64,000 nucleotides of DNA. Origin: JBCAXA01 sp038534295. Lineage in GTDB: Bacteria > Pseudomonadota > Gammaproteobacteria > Steroidobacterales > Woeseiaceae. Numbering within the stretch: position 1 is the stretch's first letter; every line of letters starts with the position of its first letter. Under the pieces are notes generated by a model, which saw nothing but the letters and a program-made list of their open reading frames with translations, was not told where the DNA came from and did not search any database. Made by a program: the position numbers and the translations under genes. The DNA lies in NCBI GenBank assembly GCA_038534295.1, contig JBCAXA010000002.1:434001-498000 (forward strand), given 5' to 3'. Below are positions 35,347 through 43,466 of the stretch, in pieces.

Positions 35347-37793
35347 CGCGTGCATCGGACACATCGGCGGTTGAGGTTGGCGATATACCGGAAGAGCTCG
35401 CGAAGGACTTCGACGGTCTGGTCAATAACAAGGTCACGTTCGGCGAGTTTCGCGATCGTATGGCCAATGTGCTGTATCAAGACGCGTCGCTTGCGGTAAC
35501 GCTGCTCGGCTGGTTGTGCGAACAGCAACGGCTCGGCCGCTTACCGTCGCATTTGCACGATACGCTCGATGCCGATATCCGGCGCATCAGCAATGAAGAC
35601 GTGCCGACGGTTGTCGATGCCGCGCCAGCAATGCTCGAAGAGCCACCACCCGCGGCGAAACCGGTCAGCAAAGATCCGGGTGTCGCGTCCGTGTTGCGAT
35701 CCGCGCATCGATTGGCGATCGGCGACGTGCTTTGCGAGCGTTACGAAATCGTTGGCCGCGCGCACGGCGGCAACATGTCATCGGTCTATAAGGCGCATGA
35801 CATTCCAACTGGCAACGACGTTGCCGTCAAATTGCTGCGTCCGGAATCGAGCAGCAGCGGCCGTGCGGTGCGCGCGCTGCAAGATGAATTTGAAAAGGGT
35901 CGCGCTTGCCGACACCCCAATATCGTTCGCTACATCGCACTCGAGCGACACGAAGACGTGTTTTTTGTCGTCATGGAATGGCTCGACGGGGAACATCTTG
36001 CTGAGCGTATCAATCGCGAGCCCGGTGTCGGCCAGGACTTTGATTGGACTTTCGAGATCGTTGAGCGCCTGGCGTCTGCGCTGAACGCAATCCACGACTG
36101 TGGGTATGTGCACGCCGACGTCAAGCCAGGCAACGTCATGTTGCTCACGGACGGCAGTGTGCGACTGTTCGATTTCGGTGTAGCGCAAGCATTCGGTCAG
36201 CTCGCGCGAGAGCGGGTGGCATTTGACGCCGGCGTGCTGGCGGCGGCGACACCTGCCTACTCCAGTGCTGCCGTGCTCGACGGTAAACCGGCCACGCCAA
36301 CTGATGATCTGTACTCGCTGGCGACGTTGACTTACCGCCTACTTGCCGGCAAGCGACCTTACGCTGAACTCACCGCGCTGAAGGCGCGCGAGCGGGGTGT
36401 AACACCGCCTCGCATCGACTCGCTGTCCCCGGCGGCATGGTCGGTGCTCGACAGTGCGCTTGGCCATGACCCCGACCAACGGCCGAGCAGCGTTGATGCC
36501 TTTGTCGAAGGCATACGCACGCCAGTTGCGCCGCCTGACTCACAGCGCTCGCGCGGTGCCGTCGTGTGGCTTGGGGCAACGGCGATCGTTCTGGCCGCTG
36601 CCGTGGCCGCCGTCGTGGGTTTCAATCGGTGGGGGCCGCAACCTGCGGAGATTGACGGAAGTGCGAGCACCGTTGCCGCGCCGGCGACAGGTGCCGGCCG
36701 CGTTCTAGAGCGTGAGACGCGTGCCCCGGAGACGGTCGAAGGCAGCGGCGTGCCGTCAGTCGATGCGCCAGACGTTGCCGCGGAGCCAAGCATGGCCGAT
36801 GCCGACGGTGCGGCGGACGTTCCGAGTGGCGGCCTTGCCGATCCCGCTGCAACCGATGACACGGCAGCGGCTGTCGTTGGCGATTCCGGCGACGTCGAGC
36901 TCGTCGACACGGGCTCTGACGTTGCGGTTGTTGATGGCGGCGATGTCGAAGCGGTCGACTCGAGTCCCGCACCACCCGGTCCGTCCAGCGCTAGCACCGC
37001 GGCGAACGACGCACCGGTGGCGACGGGCAATGCGGCGTCGCCGGCGGATACCACGGATCTCATCATGCTGCCGCTCGACGGGCCGGCTACGACACTGACG
37101 CTCGTTGAAACCGATCCAACCGTGACCTTGCGTTTCGAAGCGTCAACGCTCGACGTGTCTGAGGTTGGTGTCTACCTCAATGCGTTGACGCGCGATCAGT
37201 ACAAACAAACGCTGTCGTTGCTGGACGCCGGCATCGTGCCGATAAGCGACGGCATCGTCGAAGTGCGGCTGCAGCCGCGGGCGAGTTGGCGCGCGGCGCC
37301 GACTCGCGAATATCGCTTGTATGTCATGACCACCGATCGCAGCCGCGTGTTGGCGAACATACCGGTACGCGTGCTGGATCAAGACGCGCCCACGGAGCCG
37401 CCTGTCGAAACGCTGCCCACGCCAGCAACGGCTCCGCCGGTACCACCGGCCGCCGTGCCAGCGCCTGCAGTCACTGTCCAATTTGCAACGTCGCTGATCG
37501 CCGTCGCTGAGAACGACCGGGTCGTCCGTGTGCCGCTTGTGGTAGCGGACGATGCGCCAAGCAGCGTGCGTATTGAGGTGCAGGCCGGTAGCGCCGAACC
37601 TGATGAAGATTTCATTCAGCCTCGCCAGGAAGATCTCTTGATCGATCTAACCCAGTCAGACCCGAGCGTGTTAATTTCGTTGGTGAACGACAGCGATCCG
37701 GAAACGGTCGAGTCGTTCGGCTTGCGAATCGTGTCCGCAGGGCCCGACGCTGCGACGTCGACGGTACGCGTCATGATTCGCGACGACGATTGA
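35343..37793 (+). CDS. Transmembrane Ser/Thr protein kinase with C-terminal Calx-beta domain
   Basis: 816 aa, GTG start overlapping the upstream stop (GTGA). Residues 1-125 are an unassigned helical N-terminus (KVTFGEFRDRM, LLGWLCEQQRLGRLP). The Hanks-type kinase spans about 130-395: modified glycine loop GRAHGGNMSSVYKA, VAVKLL (ATP Lys), HADVKPGN (catalytic Asp; HRD reads HAD) and FDFGV. One membrane helix lies at about 407-430 (VVWLGATAIVLAAAVAAVV). A long Ala/Val/Asp-rich low-complexity linker follows, then an unassigned beta domain and a Calx-beta repeat (about 713-816) ending VMIRDDD. The C-terminus should be periplasmic, a receptor-like layout. Its place inside a metabolic operon is unusual. 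Confidence 0.88.
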   Translation: MTRASDTSAVEVGDIPEELAKDFDGLVNNKVTFGEFRDRMANVLYQDASLAVTLLGWLCEQQRLGRLPSHLHDTLDADIRRISNEDVPTVVDAAPAMLEEPPPAAKPVSKDPGVASVLRSAHRLAIGDVLCERYEIVGRAHGGNMSSVYKAHDIPTGNDVAVKLLRPESSSSGRAVRALQDEFEKGRACRHPNIVRYIALERHEDVFFVVMEWLDGEHLAERINREPGVGQDFDWTFEIVERLASALNAIHDCGYVHADVKPGNVMLLTDGSVRLFDFGVAQAFGQLARERVAFDAGVLAAATPAYSSAAVLDGKPATPTDDLYSLATLTYRLLAGKRPYAELTALKARERGVTPPRIDSLSPAAWSVLDSALGHDPDQRPSSVDAFVEGIRTPVAPPDSQRSRGAVVWLGATAIVLAAAVAAVVGFNRWGPQPAEIDGSASTVAAPATGAGRVLERETRAPETVEGSGVPSVDAPDVAAEPSMADADGAADVPSGGLADPAATDDTAAAVVGDSGDVELVDTGSDVAVVDGGDVEAVDSSPAPPGPSSASTAANDAPVATGNAASPADTTDLIMLPLDGPATTLTLVETDPTVTLRFEASTLDVSEVGVYLNALTRDQYKQTLSLLDAGIVPISDGIVEVRLQPRASWRAAPTREYRLYVMTTDRSRVLANIPVRVLDQDAPTEPPVETLPTPATAPPVPPAAVPAPAVTVQFATSLIAVAENDRVVRVPLVVADDAPSSVRIEVQAGSAEPDEDFIQPRQEDLLIDLTQSDPSVLISLVNDSDPETVESFGLRIVSAGPDAATSTVRVMIRDDD

Positions 37794-37813
37794 TTGACCC
37801 GACGGAGTCCGGC

Positions 37814-39490
37814 GTGAAAGACGAAGATCAACACCGACGCTATTCGCGGCAAATCGTCGACGGTGTGGAGCAGGCCCCGAGTCGGGCGATGTTGCGCGCA
37901 GTCGGTTTCGGCGATAGCGATTTCAGCAAATCGCAGGTCGGCGTCGCGTCGACGTACAGCATGGTGACGCCGTGCAATATGCACATTAACGATCTGGCCG
38001 ATTACGCGCTGCGGGGCGTCGACGGTGCGGGCGGCAAAGGCGTCTTGTTTAACACGATCACCGTGTCGGACGGCATCTCGATGGGCACGCCTGGAATGCG
38101 TTATTCGCTGGTCAGTCGTGAAGTCATCGCCGATTCCATCGAAACCGTCGTCGGTGGGCAGGGATTTGACGGCTTTGTCGCGATCGGTGGCTGCGACAAA
38201 AACATGCCGGGCTGCGCGATGGCGATCGCGCGCCTGAATCGACCGGCGGTGTTTGTTTATGGCGGCACGATTCGCCCAGGGCCGGGACATACGGACATAG
38301 TCTCGGTGTTCGAAGCGGTCGGTGCCCGCGCGGCCGGGCGTATTTCCGACGCGGAGCTGGCCGAGGTTGAGCGCACAGCCATACCCGGCGCCGGCTCCTG
38401 TGGCGGGATGTACACAGCGAACACGATGGCGTCGGCGATTGAAGCGCTCGGCCTCAGCTTGCCGAACAGCTCGGCACAAGAGGCCATCTCTGAGGCTAAG
38501 CGAGAGGACTGCCAGCGCGCAGGCGAAGCTTGCGTGAAACTGATCGCACGCGGAATCCGGCCTTCCGACATCCTGACCCGTGAAGCGTTTGAAAATGCCA
38601 TCACGGTGGTCATCGCGCTCGGCGGGTCGACCAACGCGGTGCTGCATTTGTTGGCCATTGCCCACAGCGCGGGTATCGCACTGACGCTCGATGATTTCAC
38701 GCGCATCGGTGATCGGGTTCCGGTCCTGGCAGACTTACGGCCGTCGGGCCGATACCTGATGTCGGAGCTGATCGAGATCGGCGGAATCCAACCGTTGATG
38801 CGACAATTGCTCGACCATGGCTTATTGCACGGCGATGCGTTGACGGTTACCGGAGATACCCTTGCCGAGAATCTGGCCGATGTCGCGCATTATCCGGACG
38901 AGCAAGATATCGTGCAGGGCTTTGACGCGCCGATAAAAGCCACGTCCCATTTGGTCGTGCTGTACGGCAATCTCGCGCCCGAGGGGGCCGTTGCGAAGAT
39001 CTCCGGCAAAGAAGGTCTTCGCTTTAGCGGCCCCGCCAAGGTGTTCAATTCGGAAGAGCAGGCGCTGCAGGCGATTCTCGATGGCATGATCGTCAGCGGC
39101 GATGTCGTGGTTGTGCGCTACGAAGGGCCACGCGGCGCGCCCGGCATGCGCGAGATGCTGAGCCCAACCAGCGCCATTATGGGCAAAGGTCTGGGCGACC
39201 AAGTCGCGCTCATCACCGACGGCCGTTTTTCTGGCGGCAGCCATGGTTTCGTCGTCGGGCACGTCGCGCCCGAGGCCGCTGAGGGTGGACCAATCGCGCT
39301 CGTTCGCGACGGCGACTCAATAACCGTCGACGCCGAAACTCGTGAGGTCACGCTGCACGTAGCCAACGACGAACTCGAGCGACGTCGCGCCAATTGGGAG
39401 CCGGAGAAGCACCCGCCGCGGCGCGGGGTCCTCTACAAGTACGCCTCGCGGGTAAGCTCAGCGTCACTCGGCGCGGTTACTGATCTGTGA
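37814..39490 (+). CDS. ilvD: Dihydroxy-acid dehydratase
   Basis: Fe-S enzyme dehydrating 2,3-dihydroxy-isovalerate and -methylvalerate in valine, leucine and isoleucine synthesis. 558 aa. Cluster cysteines are in TPCNMH (about 54), GGCDKNMPGC (about 126) and GAGSCGGMYTANTMA (about 198); the C-terminal TDGRFSGGSHGFVVGH is characteristic. The GTG at 37814 was chosen because GGAG sits 6 nt upstream and the length then matches the family; a TTG at 37790 overlapping the kinase stop is possible. It is the last gene of the dehydratase-kinase run. ilvC and leuACDB lie at 53-59 kb. Confidence 0.96.
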   Translation: MKDEDQHRRYSRQIVDGVEQAPSRAMLRAVGFGDSDFSKSQVGVASTYSMVTPCNMHINDLADYALRGVDGAGGKGVLFNTITVSDGISMGTPGMRYSLVSREVIADSIETVVGGQGFDGFVAIGGCDKNMPGCAMAIARLNRPAVFVYGGTIRPGPGHTDIVSVFEAVGARAAGRISDAELAEVERTAIPGAGSCGGMYTANTMASAIEALGLSLPNSSAQEAISEAKREDCQRAGEACVKLIARGIRPSDILTREAFENAITVVIALGGSTNAVLHLLAIAHSAGIALTLDDFTRIGDRVPVLADLRPSGRYLMSELIEIGGIQPLMRQLLDHGLLHGDALTVTGDTLAENLADVAHYPDEQDIVQGFDAPIKATSHLVVLYGNLAPEGAVAKISGKEGLRFSGPAKVFNSEEQALQAILDGMIVSGDVVVVRYEGPRGAPGMREMLSPTSAIMGKGLGDQVALITDGRFSGGSHGFVVGHVAPEAAEGGPIALVRDGDSITVDAETREVTLHVANDELERRRANWEPEKHPPRRGVLYKYASRVSSASLGAVTDL

Positions 39491-39495
39491 TCGAC

Positions 39496-39523
39496 TTGAC
39501 GCAAGCGCGTGCGGTGTTATCGT
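39496..39523 (+). promoter_or_regulatory. Candidate promoter of the lysAC leader
   Basis: TTGACG (39496-39501), 16-nt spacer, TATCGT (39518-39523). Transcription would begin about 7-9 nt later, at or next to the leader ATG (39532). It overlaps the end of ilvD, whose stop is at 39490. Confidence 0.45.
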
Positions 39524-39531
39524 CGCCGGCC

Positions 39532-39612
39532 ATGACGCCGTGTTCCTGCTATAGCCTCAAACGAATGTTCGCACTCAAAAAGAGTGCGAGGCGGGCGCGA
39601 CGACGTGGCTAG
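39532..39612 (+). CDS. Putative leader peptide upstream of lysAC
   Basis: 26-codon ORF starting MTPCSCYSLKR and ending in a basic tail rich in Arg and Lys, with a Lys-Lys pair at codons 16-17, then TAG. No Shine-Dalgarno precedes the ATG, which lies at the predicted transcription start, so translation would be leaderless. Its codons 20-21 contain GGCGGG (39590-39595), identical to the right arm of the terminator that follows and able to pair with the left arm. This is the architecture of an attenuator, but the peptide lacks a long run of one amino acid. Coding is inferred. Confidence 0.45.
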   Translation: MTPCSCYSLKRMFALKKSARRARRRG

Positions 39613-39627
39613 TTCGACCAAGGCCAC
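39605..39627 (+). other. Pause-type hairpin over the leader stop codon
   Basis: GTGGC (39605-39609) pairs with GCCAC (39623-39627). The 13-nt loop contains the leader stop codon. It could order the alternative folding between antiterminator and terminator. Confidence 0.35.
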
Positions 39628-39637
39628 ATTGCTGCCG

Positions 39638-39662
39638 ACCCGCCCACCGAGGCGGGTTTTTT
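39638..39662 (+). terminator. Intrinsic terminator/attenuator directly upstream of lysAC
   Basis: ACCCGCC (39638-39644) pairs with GGCGGGT (39651-39657), loop CACCGA, then a T6 run to 39662. Only 24 nt remain before the lysAC ATG, too little for a separate promoter, so lysAC transcripts must read through it. The same CCCGCC arm can instead pair with GGCGGG at 39590-39595 in the leader ORF. Confidence 0.8.
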
Positions 39663-39686
39663 GTGCCATCAGATAACGGACCACGC

Positions 39687-42332
39687 ATGCTGCAAGAAGC
39701 CCAGTTTCCCGATCTTGCCGATCTCGGTATCGCCGGCGACGTCGCCGACTCGCGCCGCATCGTGCTGAAATTCGGCGGCACCAGCGTTGCTAGCCTTACG
39801 CACTGGCAGACGATCCGCGACATCCTCGCGAATCGTCTGGCTGCTGGGTTCCGGCCCTTGGTGGTGCACTCGGCGTTGGCCGGCGTGTCAGATTCACTGC
39901 AGCAGCTCGTTATGGCCACCGAAAACGGTCAGGGCGATCACGAGCTCGCCGACGTAGTCGCGCGCCACCAGTCGCTCGCTGCGGACATGGGTCTCGATGC
40001 CGATCAGTTACTCGGCAGCTATTTCGACGAACTGGCGCAATTGACTGCCGGTACACGGTTGGTGCGCGAAGTCAGTCCTCGTGTGCATGCACGCATTCTT
40101 GCACTGGGCGAGCTCATGGCAACGACGTTGTCGGCGCATTGGCTGGAGGGGCAAGGTATCCCGGTTGCTTGGCGCGATGCGCGCACGCTGCTGCCGGCGC
40201 GCTCGTCGCGACTGCGCTCGGAGCGGCAGGCTTATCTGAGTGCGACGTGCGACGTCAGCCCGGACAAGAAGCTTGCGGCTGAGCTCGATGCTTTGCCGGG
40301 AATCATGCTAGTCCCTGGCTTCATAGCGTCGAACGCGAATGGCGAGACGGTATTGCTGGGACGCGGTGGCTCCGATACGAGTGCCGCCTATCTCGCGGTA
40401 CGCGCGGCGGCTAACCGTGTCGAGGTGTTCTCCGATGTGCCTGGCGTATTCAGCGCTGACCCTCGCTTGGTGCAGGGGGCGCGCTTGCTGACCCAGCTGC
40501 ATTACGACGAAGCACAGGAAATCGCCTCGACGGGCGGCTCGGTGCTGCATCCGCGCGCCATACCGCCGCTGCGTCGCGCGGGTATTCCACTGTTTCTGCG
40601 CGCCGTTACGCGTCCCGACATCGATGGCACGGTCATCGCGCCCGCCGTTGAGGACGACGCGCCACTCGTCAAAGCCGTGTCGGTGCAGACCGGTATCACG
40701 CTGATATCGCTCGAAGGCATCGCAATGTGGCAAGAGCCGGGCTTTCTTGCGGCGGCCTTCAAGTTGTTCGCCGACGCCGGCGTTTCAGTCGATTTCGTCT
40801 CGACGTCCGAAAGCAATGTCACCGTTTCGATCGACATGCGTGCCGGTGAGACGCCGCAATCGACACTCGACCAGTTGGCCGAAGCGCTTCGTGAGTTGTG
40901 TCGCGTCCGAGTATTGCCAGATTGCGCGGCAGTCAGTCTCGTCGGTCGACGAATTCGCGCGACTTTGCATCAGATTGGCCCGGCGATGAAAGTGTTCGAG
41001 GAGGAGCGGGTCTATTTGGTCAGCCAAGCGGCCAACGATCTCAATTTCAGTTTCGTCACCGACGAGGACAATGGCTACCGACTCGTCGAACGACTGCACA
41101 GTCTGTTGTTTCCGGCGACGCTGCGCGGTACTGGCTTCGGTCTTTCCTGGGAGGAATTTCAGGACGAGACTTTGGTCGACGAAACGCCAGCACCGCGCTG
41201 GTGGCAAATACACCGCGATAAGCTGTTGCACGAACTCGGTGAGCGCGAGGCGGCCTACGTCTATTTTTTGCCGGAGATTCGCGCCGCTGCCGAGCGCCTA
41301 CGCTCCATGAGCAACGTCGCGGCGATATTTTTCGCGATGAAGTCGAACAGTCACCCGGCGGTGCTGCGTACGCTGCTCGATGCCGGCATTAACGTCGAGT
41401 GCGTATCACCTGGCGAAATTAAGCGGGTCTATGAGCTGTTTCCCGACTTCGACCCGAAGCGGGTCTTGTTTACGCCCAACTTTGCGCCAAAGCACGAATA
41501 CGAGTTTGGCTTCGCGCGTGGGGTCAACCTGACGCTCGACAACTTGTACCCCTTACGCTATTGGCCCGAAGTGTTCAGGGGGCAAGACGTGTTTGTGCGC
41601 CTCGACCCTGGTCAGGGTCGAGGCCATCACGAACACGTCAAGACCGCTGGACTACACGCGAAATTCGGCATTCCGCTGTTCGAACTGGACGAGCTCGCCG
41701 AGTTGAGTGCGGCGGCCGGCTGCCGAGTCGTCGGAATCCACGCACACAGCGGCAGTGGCATTCTCGAACACGACAATTGGGAGTCGGTTGCGCGGGTACT
41801 GGCGGCCGCCGCCGAGCGCTTTCCCGACGTACGCGTACTCGATCTAGGCGGCGGTTTGGGCGTGCCGGAACGCAGCGGTGACCGTGCGCTCGATATCGAT
41901 CGCTTGGACAAGAGTCTCGAGGTCTGGCGCGAGCTCGCACCGCACTACGAGCTGTGGCTGGAGCCGGGCCGTTATCTCGTTGCGGCAGCCGGCGCCTTGC
42001 TGGCGAAGGTGACCCAAACCAAAGGCAAGGGACGCATGAAGTTCGTGGGTGTTGCGACCGGTATGAACAGTTTGATTCGTCCGGCGCTGTACGGTGCCTA
42101 CCACGAGATCGCCAATCTTTCTCGGATCGACGAAGCCGCTGCCGATCTCGTGACGGTGGTCGGACCGATCTGCGAGTCGGCCGACAAACTCGGTACCGAT
42201 CGACTGCTGCCGCCGACCCAGGAGGGCGACGTTTTGCTGGTGGCGAACGCTGGTGCCTATGGCGCGGTGATGGCGTCCGACTACAACTTACGCGAACGCG
42301 TCGCGGAATTGACGATCGATGGGGTCGACTGA
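39687..42332 (+). CDS. lysAC: Bifunctional aspartate kinase/diaminopimelate decarboxylase
   Basis: 881-aa fusion of the first and last enzymes of lysine synthesis. The aspartokinase part (about 25-470) starts VLKFGGTSVAS, continues with LLGRGGSDTSAAYLA, and has ACT regions (TLISLEGIAM, DAGVSVDFVSTSESNV). The decarboxylase part (about 500-881) has the PLP lysine in FFAMKSNSHP (about 552), HAHSGSGI, DLGGGLGVPE and ICESADKL with the active-site Cys. Such fusions are known in Xanthomonadales. The ATG at 39687 was chosen; a GTG 24 nt upstream lies at the terminator edge. Both activities in one chain allow joint lysine feedback. Convergent with hisE, 34 nt apart. Confidence 0.95.
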   Translation: MLQEAQFPDLADLGIAGDVADSRRIVLKFGGTSVASLTHWQTIRDILANRLAAGFRPLVVHSALAGVSDSLQQLVMATENGQGDHELADVVARHQSLAADMGLDADQLLGSYFDELAQLTAGTRLVREVSPRVHARILALGELMATTLSAHWLEGQGIPVAWRDARTLLPARSSRLRSERQAYLSATCDVSPDKKLAAELDALPGIMLVPGFIASNANGETVLLGRGGSDTSAAYLAVRAAANRVEVFSDVPGVFSADPRLVQGARLLTQLHYDEAQEIASTGGSVLHPRAIPPLRRAGIPLFLRAVTRPDIDGTVIAPAVEDDAPLVKAVSVQTGITLISLEGIAMWQEPGFLAAAFKLFADAGVSVDFVSTSESNVTVSIDMRAGETPQSTLDQLAEALRELCRVRVLPDCAAVSLVGRRIRATLHQIGPAMKVFEEERVYLVSQAANDLNFSFVTDEDNGYRLVERLHSLLFPATLRGTGFGLSWEEFQDETLVDETPAPRWWQIHRDKLLHELGEREAAYVYFLPEIRAAAERLRSMSNVAAIFFAMKSNSHPAVLRTLLDAGINVECVSPGEIKRVYELFPDFDPKRVLFTPNFAPKHEYEFGFARGVNLTLDNLYPLRYWPEVFRGQDVFVRLDPGQGRGHHEHVKTAGLHAKFGIPLFELDELAELSAAAGCRVVGIHAHSGSGILEHDNWESVARVLAAAAERFPDVRVLDLGGGLGVPERSGDRALDIDRLDKSLEVWRELAPHYELWLEPGRYLVAAAGALLAKVTQTKGKGRMKFVGVATGMNSLIRPALYGAYHEIANLSRIDEAAADLVTVVGPICESADKLGTDRLLPPTQEGDVLLVANAGAYGAVMASDYNLRERVAELTIDGVD

Positions 42333-42366
42333 TGGCGCCGAACGGCCAGCGGCCTGCGGCGTTGCT

Positions 42367-42678
42367 CTAGTCGGGCTGGCGGCGTGATTCGTGCCGCTCG
42401 CGGAGCAGCGTCGTGATCTCGGCAAGGCTGACTTCTTTAACGGCCAGCAACACCAGCAGGTGAAATACGAGGTCGGCCACTTCCGCGCGAAAACCTTCGG
42501 TGGCCTTGTCGCTGACGCTGGCGATCGCGACCTCGACCGCCTCTTCGCCGACCTTTTGCGCGACCCGAGGTAACCCCTCGGCGGCCAGGCGCGCCGTATA
42601 GCTGTATGTGTCAGGATCGTTCAGTCGTTGGCGGATGACGCCTTCGAGTTCGTACAAAAACGGGTCGTTGTCGCTCAT
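42367..42678 (-). CDS. hisE: Phosphoribosyl-ATP pyrophosphatase
   Basis: 103-aa all-alpha MazG-like enzyme hydrolysing phosphoribosyl-ATP, the second step of histidine synthesis. The metal motif EEAVEVAIA and the later EVADLVFHLLVLL are typical. It is a free-standing HisE; the cyclohydrolase HisI, fused to it in enterics and Xanthomonas, is absent. The start overlaps the hisF stop (ATGA), so the operon is intact here. It is the last gene of the his operon. Confidence 0.95.
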   Translation of the reverse strand: MSDNDPFLYELEGVIRQRLNDPDTYSYTARLAAEGLPRVAQKVGEEAVEVAIASVSDKATEGFRAEVADLVFHLLVLLAVKEVSLAEITTLLRERHESRRQPD

Positions 42679-43466
42679 TGAAAAAGCTCTCCGTCATCAA
42701 GTCGTACCGCGACGCCTGCGCCGTGCAAATAGCGCTTCAAGTCAGGGATACGGATGTCACCTGAGTGAAAGACACTGGCTGCCAAAGCGCCGCTCACATC
42801 GGCACGCTCGAACACATCGCGAAAGTGCGATGGCTCGCCGGCACCGCCGGACGCGATGAGCGGTAAGCGCGTCGCGTCGCGAACCTCGCGAAGCTGATCG
42901 TTATCGTAACCCTTTCGCACGCCGTCCTGGTTCATGCAATTGAGAACGATTTCGCCGGCGCCACGGTCGGCAACCTCGCGGACCCACTCGAGCACCGAAC
43001 GGCCCGATTGTTCGCTCTTGTCCGGATCGCCCGTGAAACGAAACGCGCGCAAGGTGCCGTCCGACCCGCGATGCGAATCGATGCCAACGACCACACATTG
43101 CGTACCGAAACGCGTTGCAAGCTCGTCAATGAGGTCGGGTCGCAGCAACGCGGGCGAATTGACCGATATCTTGTCGGCGCCGCGATTCAAAATTGCTTCG
43201 GCGTCTTCGATACTGCGGATTCCGCCGGCAACGCAGAACGGAATATCGAGTTCTGCGGCAATTCGGTCAATCCAGTGTCGGTCGACGCTGCGTCCTTCCG
43301 GACTGGCCGTAATGTCGTAGAACACGAGCTCGTCGGCACCGTCGTGACCGTAACGAATAGCCAGCTCTACGATGTCGCCGACGACACGGTGATTGCGAAA
43401 ACGTACGCCTTTGACGACCTGGCCGTCGCGCACATCGAGACAGGGAATTATTCGTCGAGTAAGTAC
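42675..43466 (-). CDS. hisF: Imidazole glycerol phosphate synthase subunit HisF, no standard start codon
   Basis: Cyclase subunit of IGP synthase, a (beta/alpha)8 barrel using ammonia from HisH. The catalytic Asp in PCLDVRDGQ and the second in VVVGIDSHRG, and VNSPALL, are in place. The frame has no ATG, GTG or TTG before the first strand: an upstream stop is at 43479-43481, and the first standard codon, GTG at 43433, would delete RRIIPCLD with the catalytic Asp. If the GTA codon at 43466 is the initiator, the catalytic Asp becomes residue 11, as in other HisF, and GGAG lies 8 nt before it. The boundary given is this homology start; ATA or ATT at 43451/43448 are alternatives, or a sequence error. 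Confidence 0.9.
   Translation of the reverse strand, partial: VLTRRIIPCLDVRDGQVVKGVRFRNHRVVGDIVELAIRYGHDGADELVFYDITASPEGRSVDRHWIDRIAAELDIPFCVAGGIRSIEDAEAILNRGADKISVNSPALLRPDLIDELATRFGTQCVVVGIDSHRGSDGTLRAFRFTGDPDKSEQSGRSVLEWVREVADRGAGEIVLNCMNQDGVRKGYDNDQLREVRDATRLPLIASGGAGEPSHFRDVFERADVSGALAASVFHSGDIRIPDLKRYLHGAGVAVRLDDGELFQ

Noticed and set aside
39490..39686. Lysine riboswitch (L-box) in front of lysAC
   Set aside because: The conserved L-box core elements (for example AGAGGTGC and GAAxGG blocks) are not present; a leader ORF and attenuator explain the interval better.
43431..43433. GTG as the hisF start
   Set aside because: It would remove the first beta strand and the catalytic Asp, which are encoded in frame just upstream.
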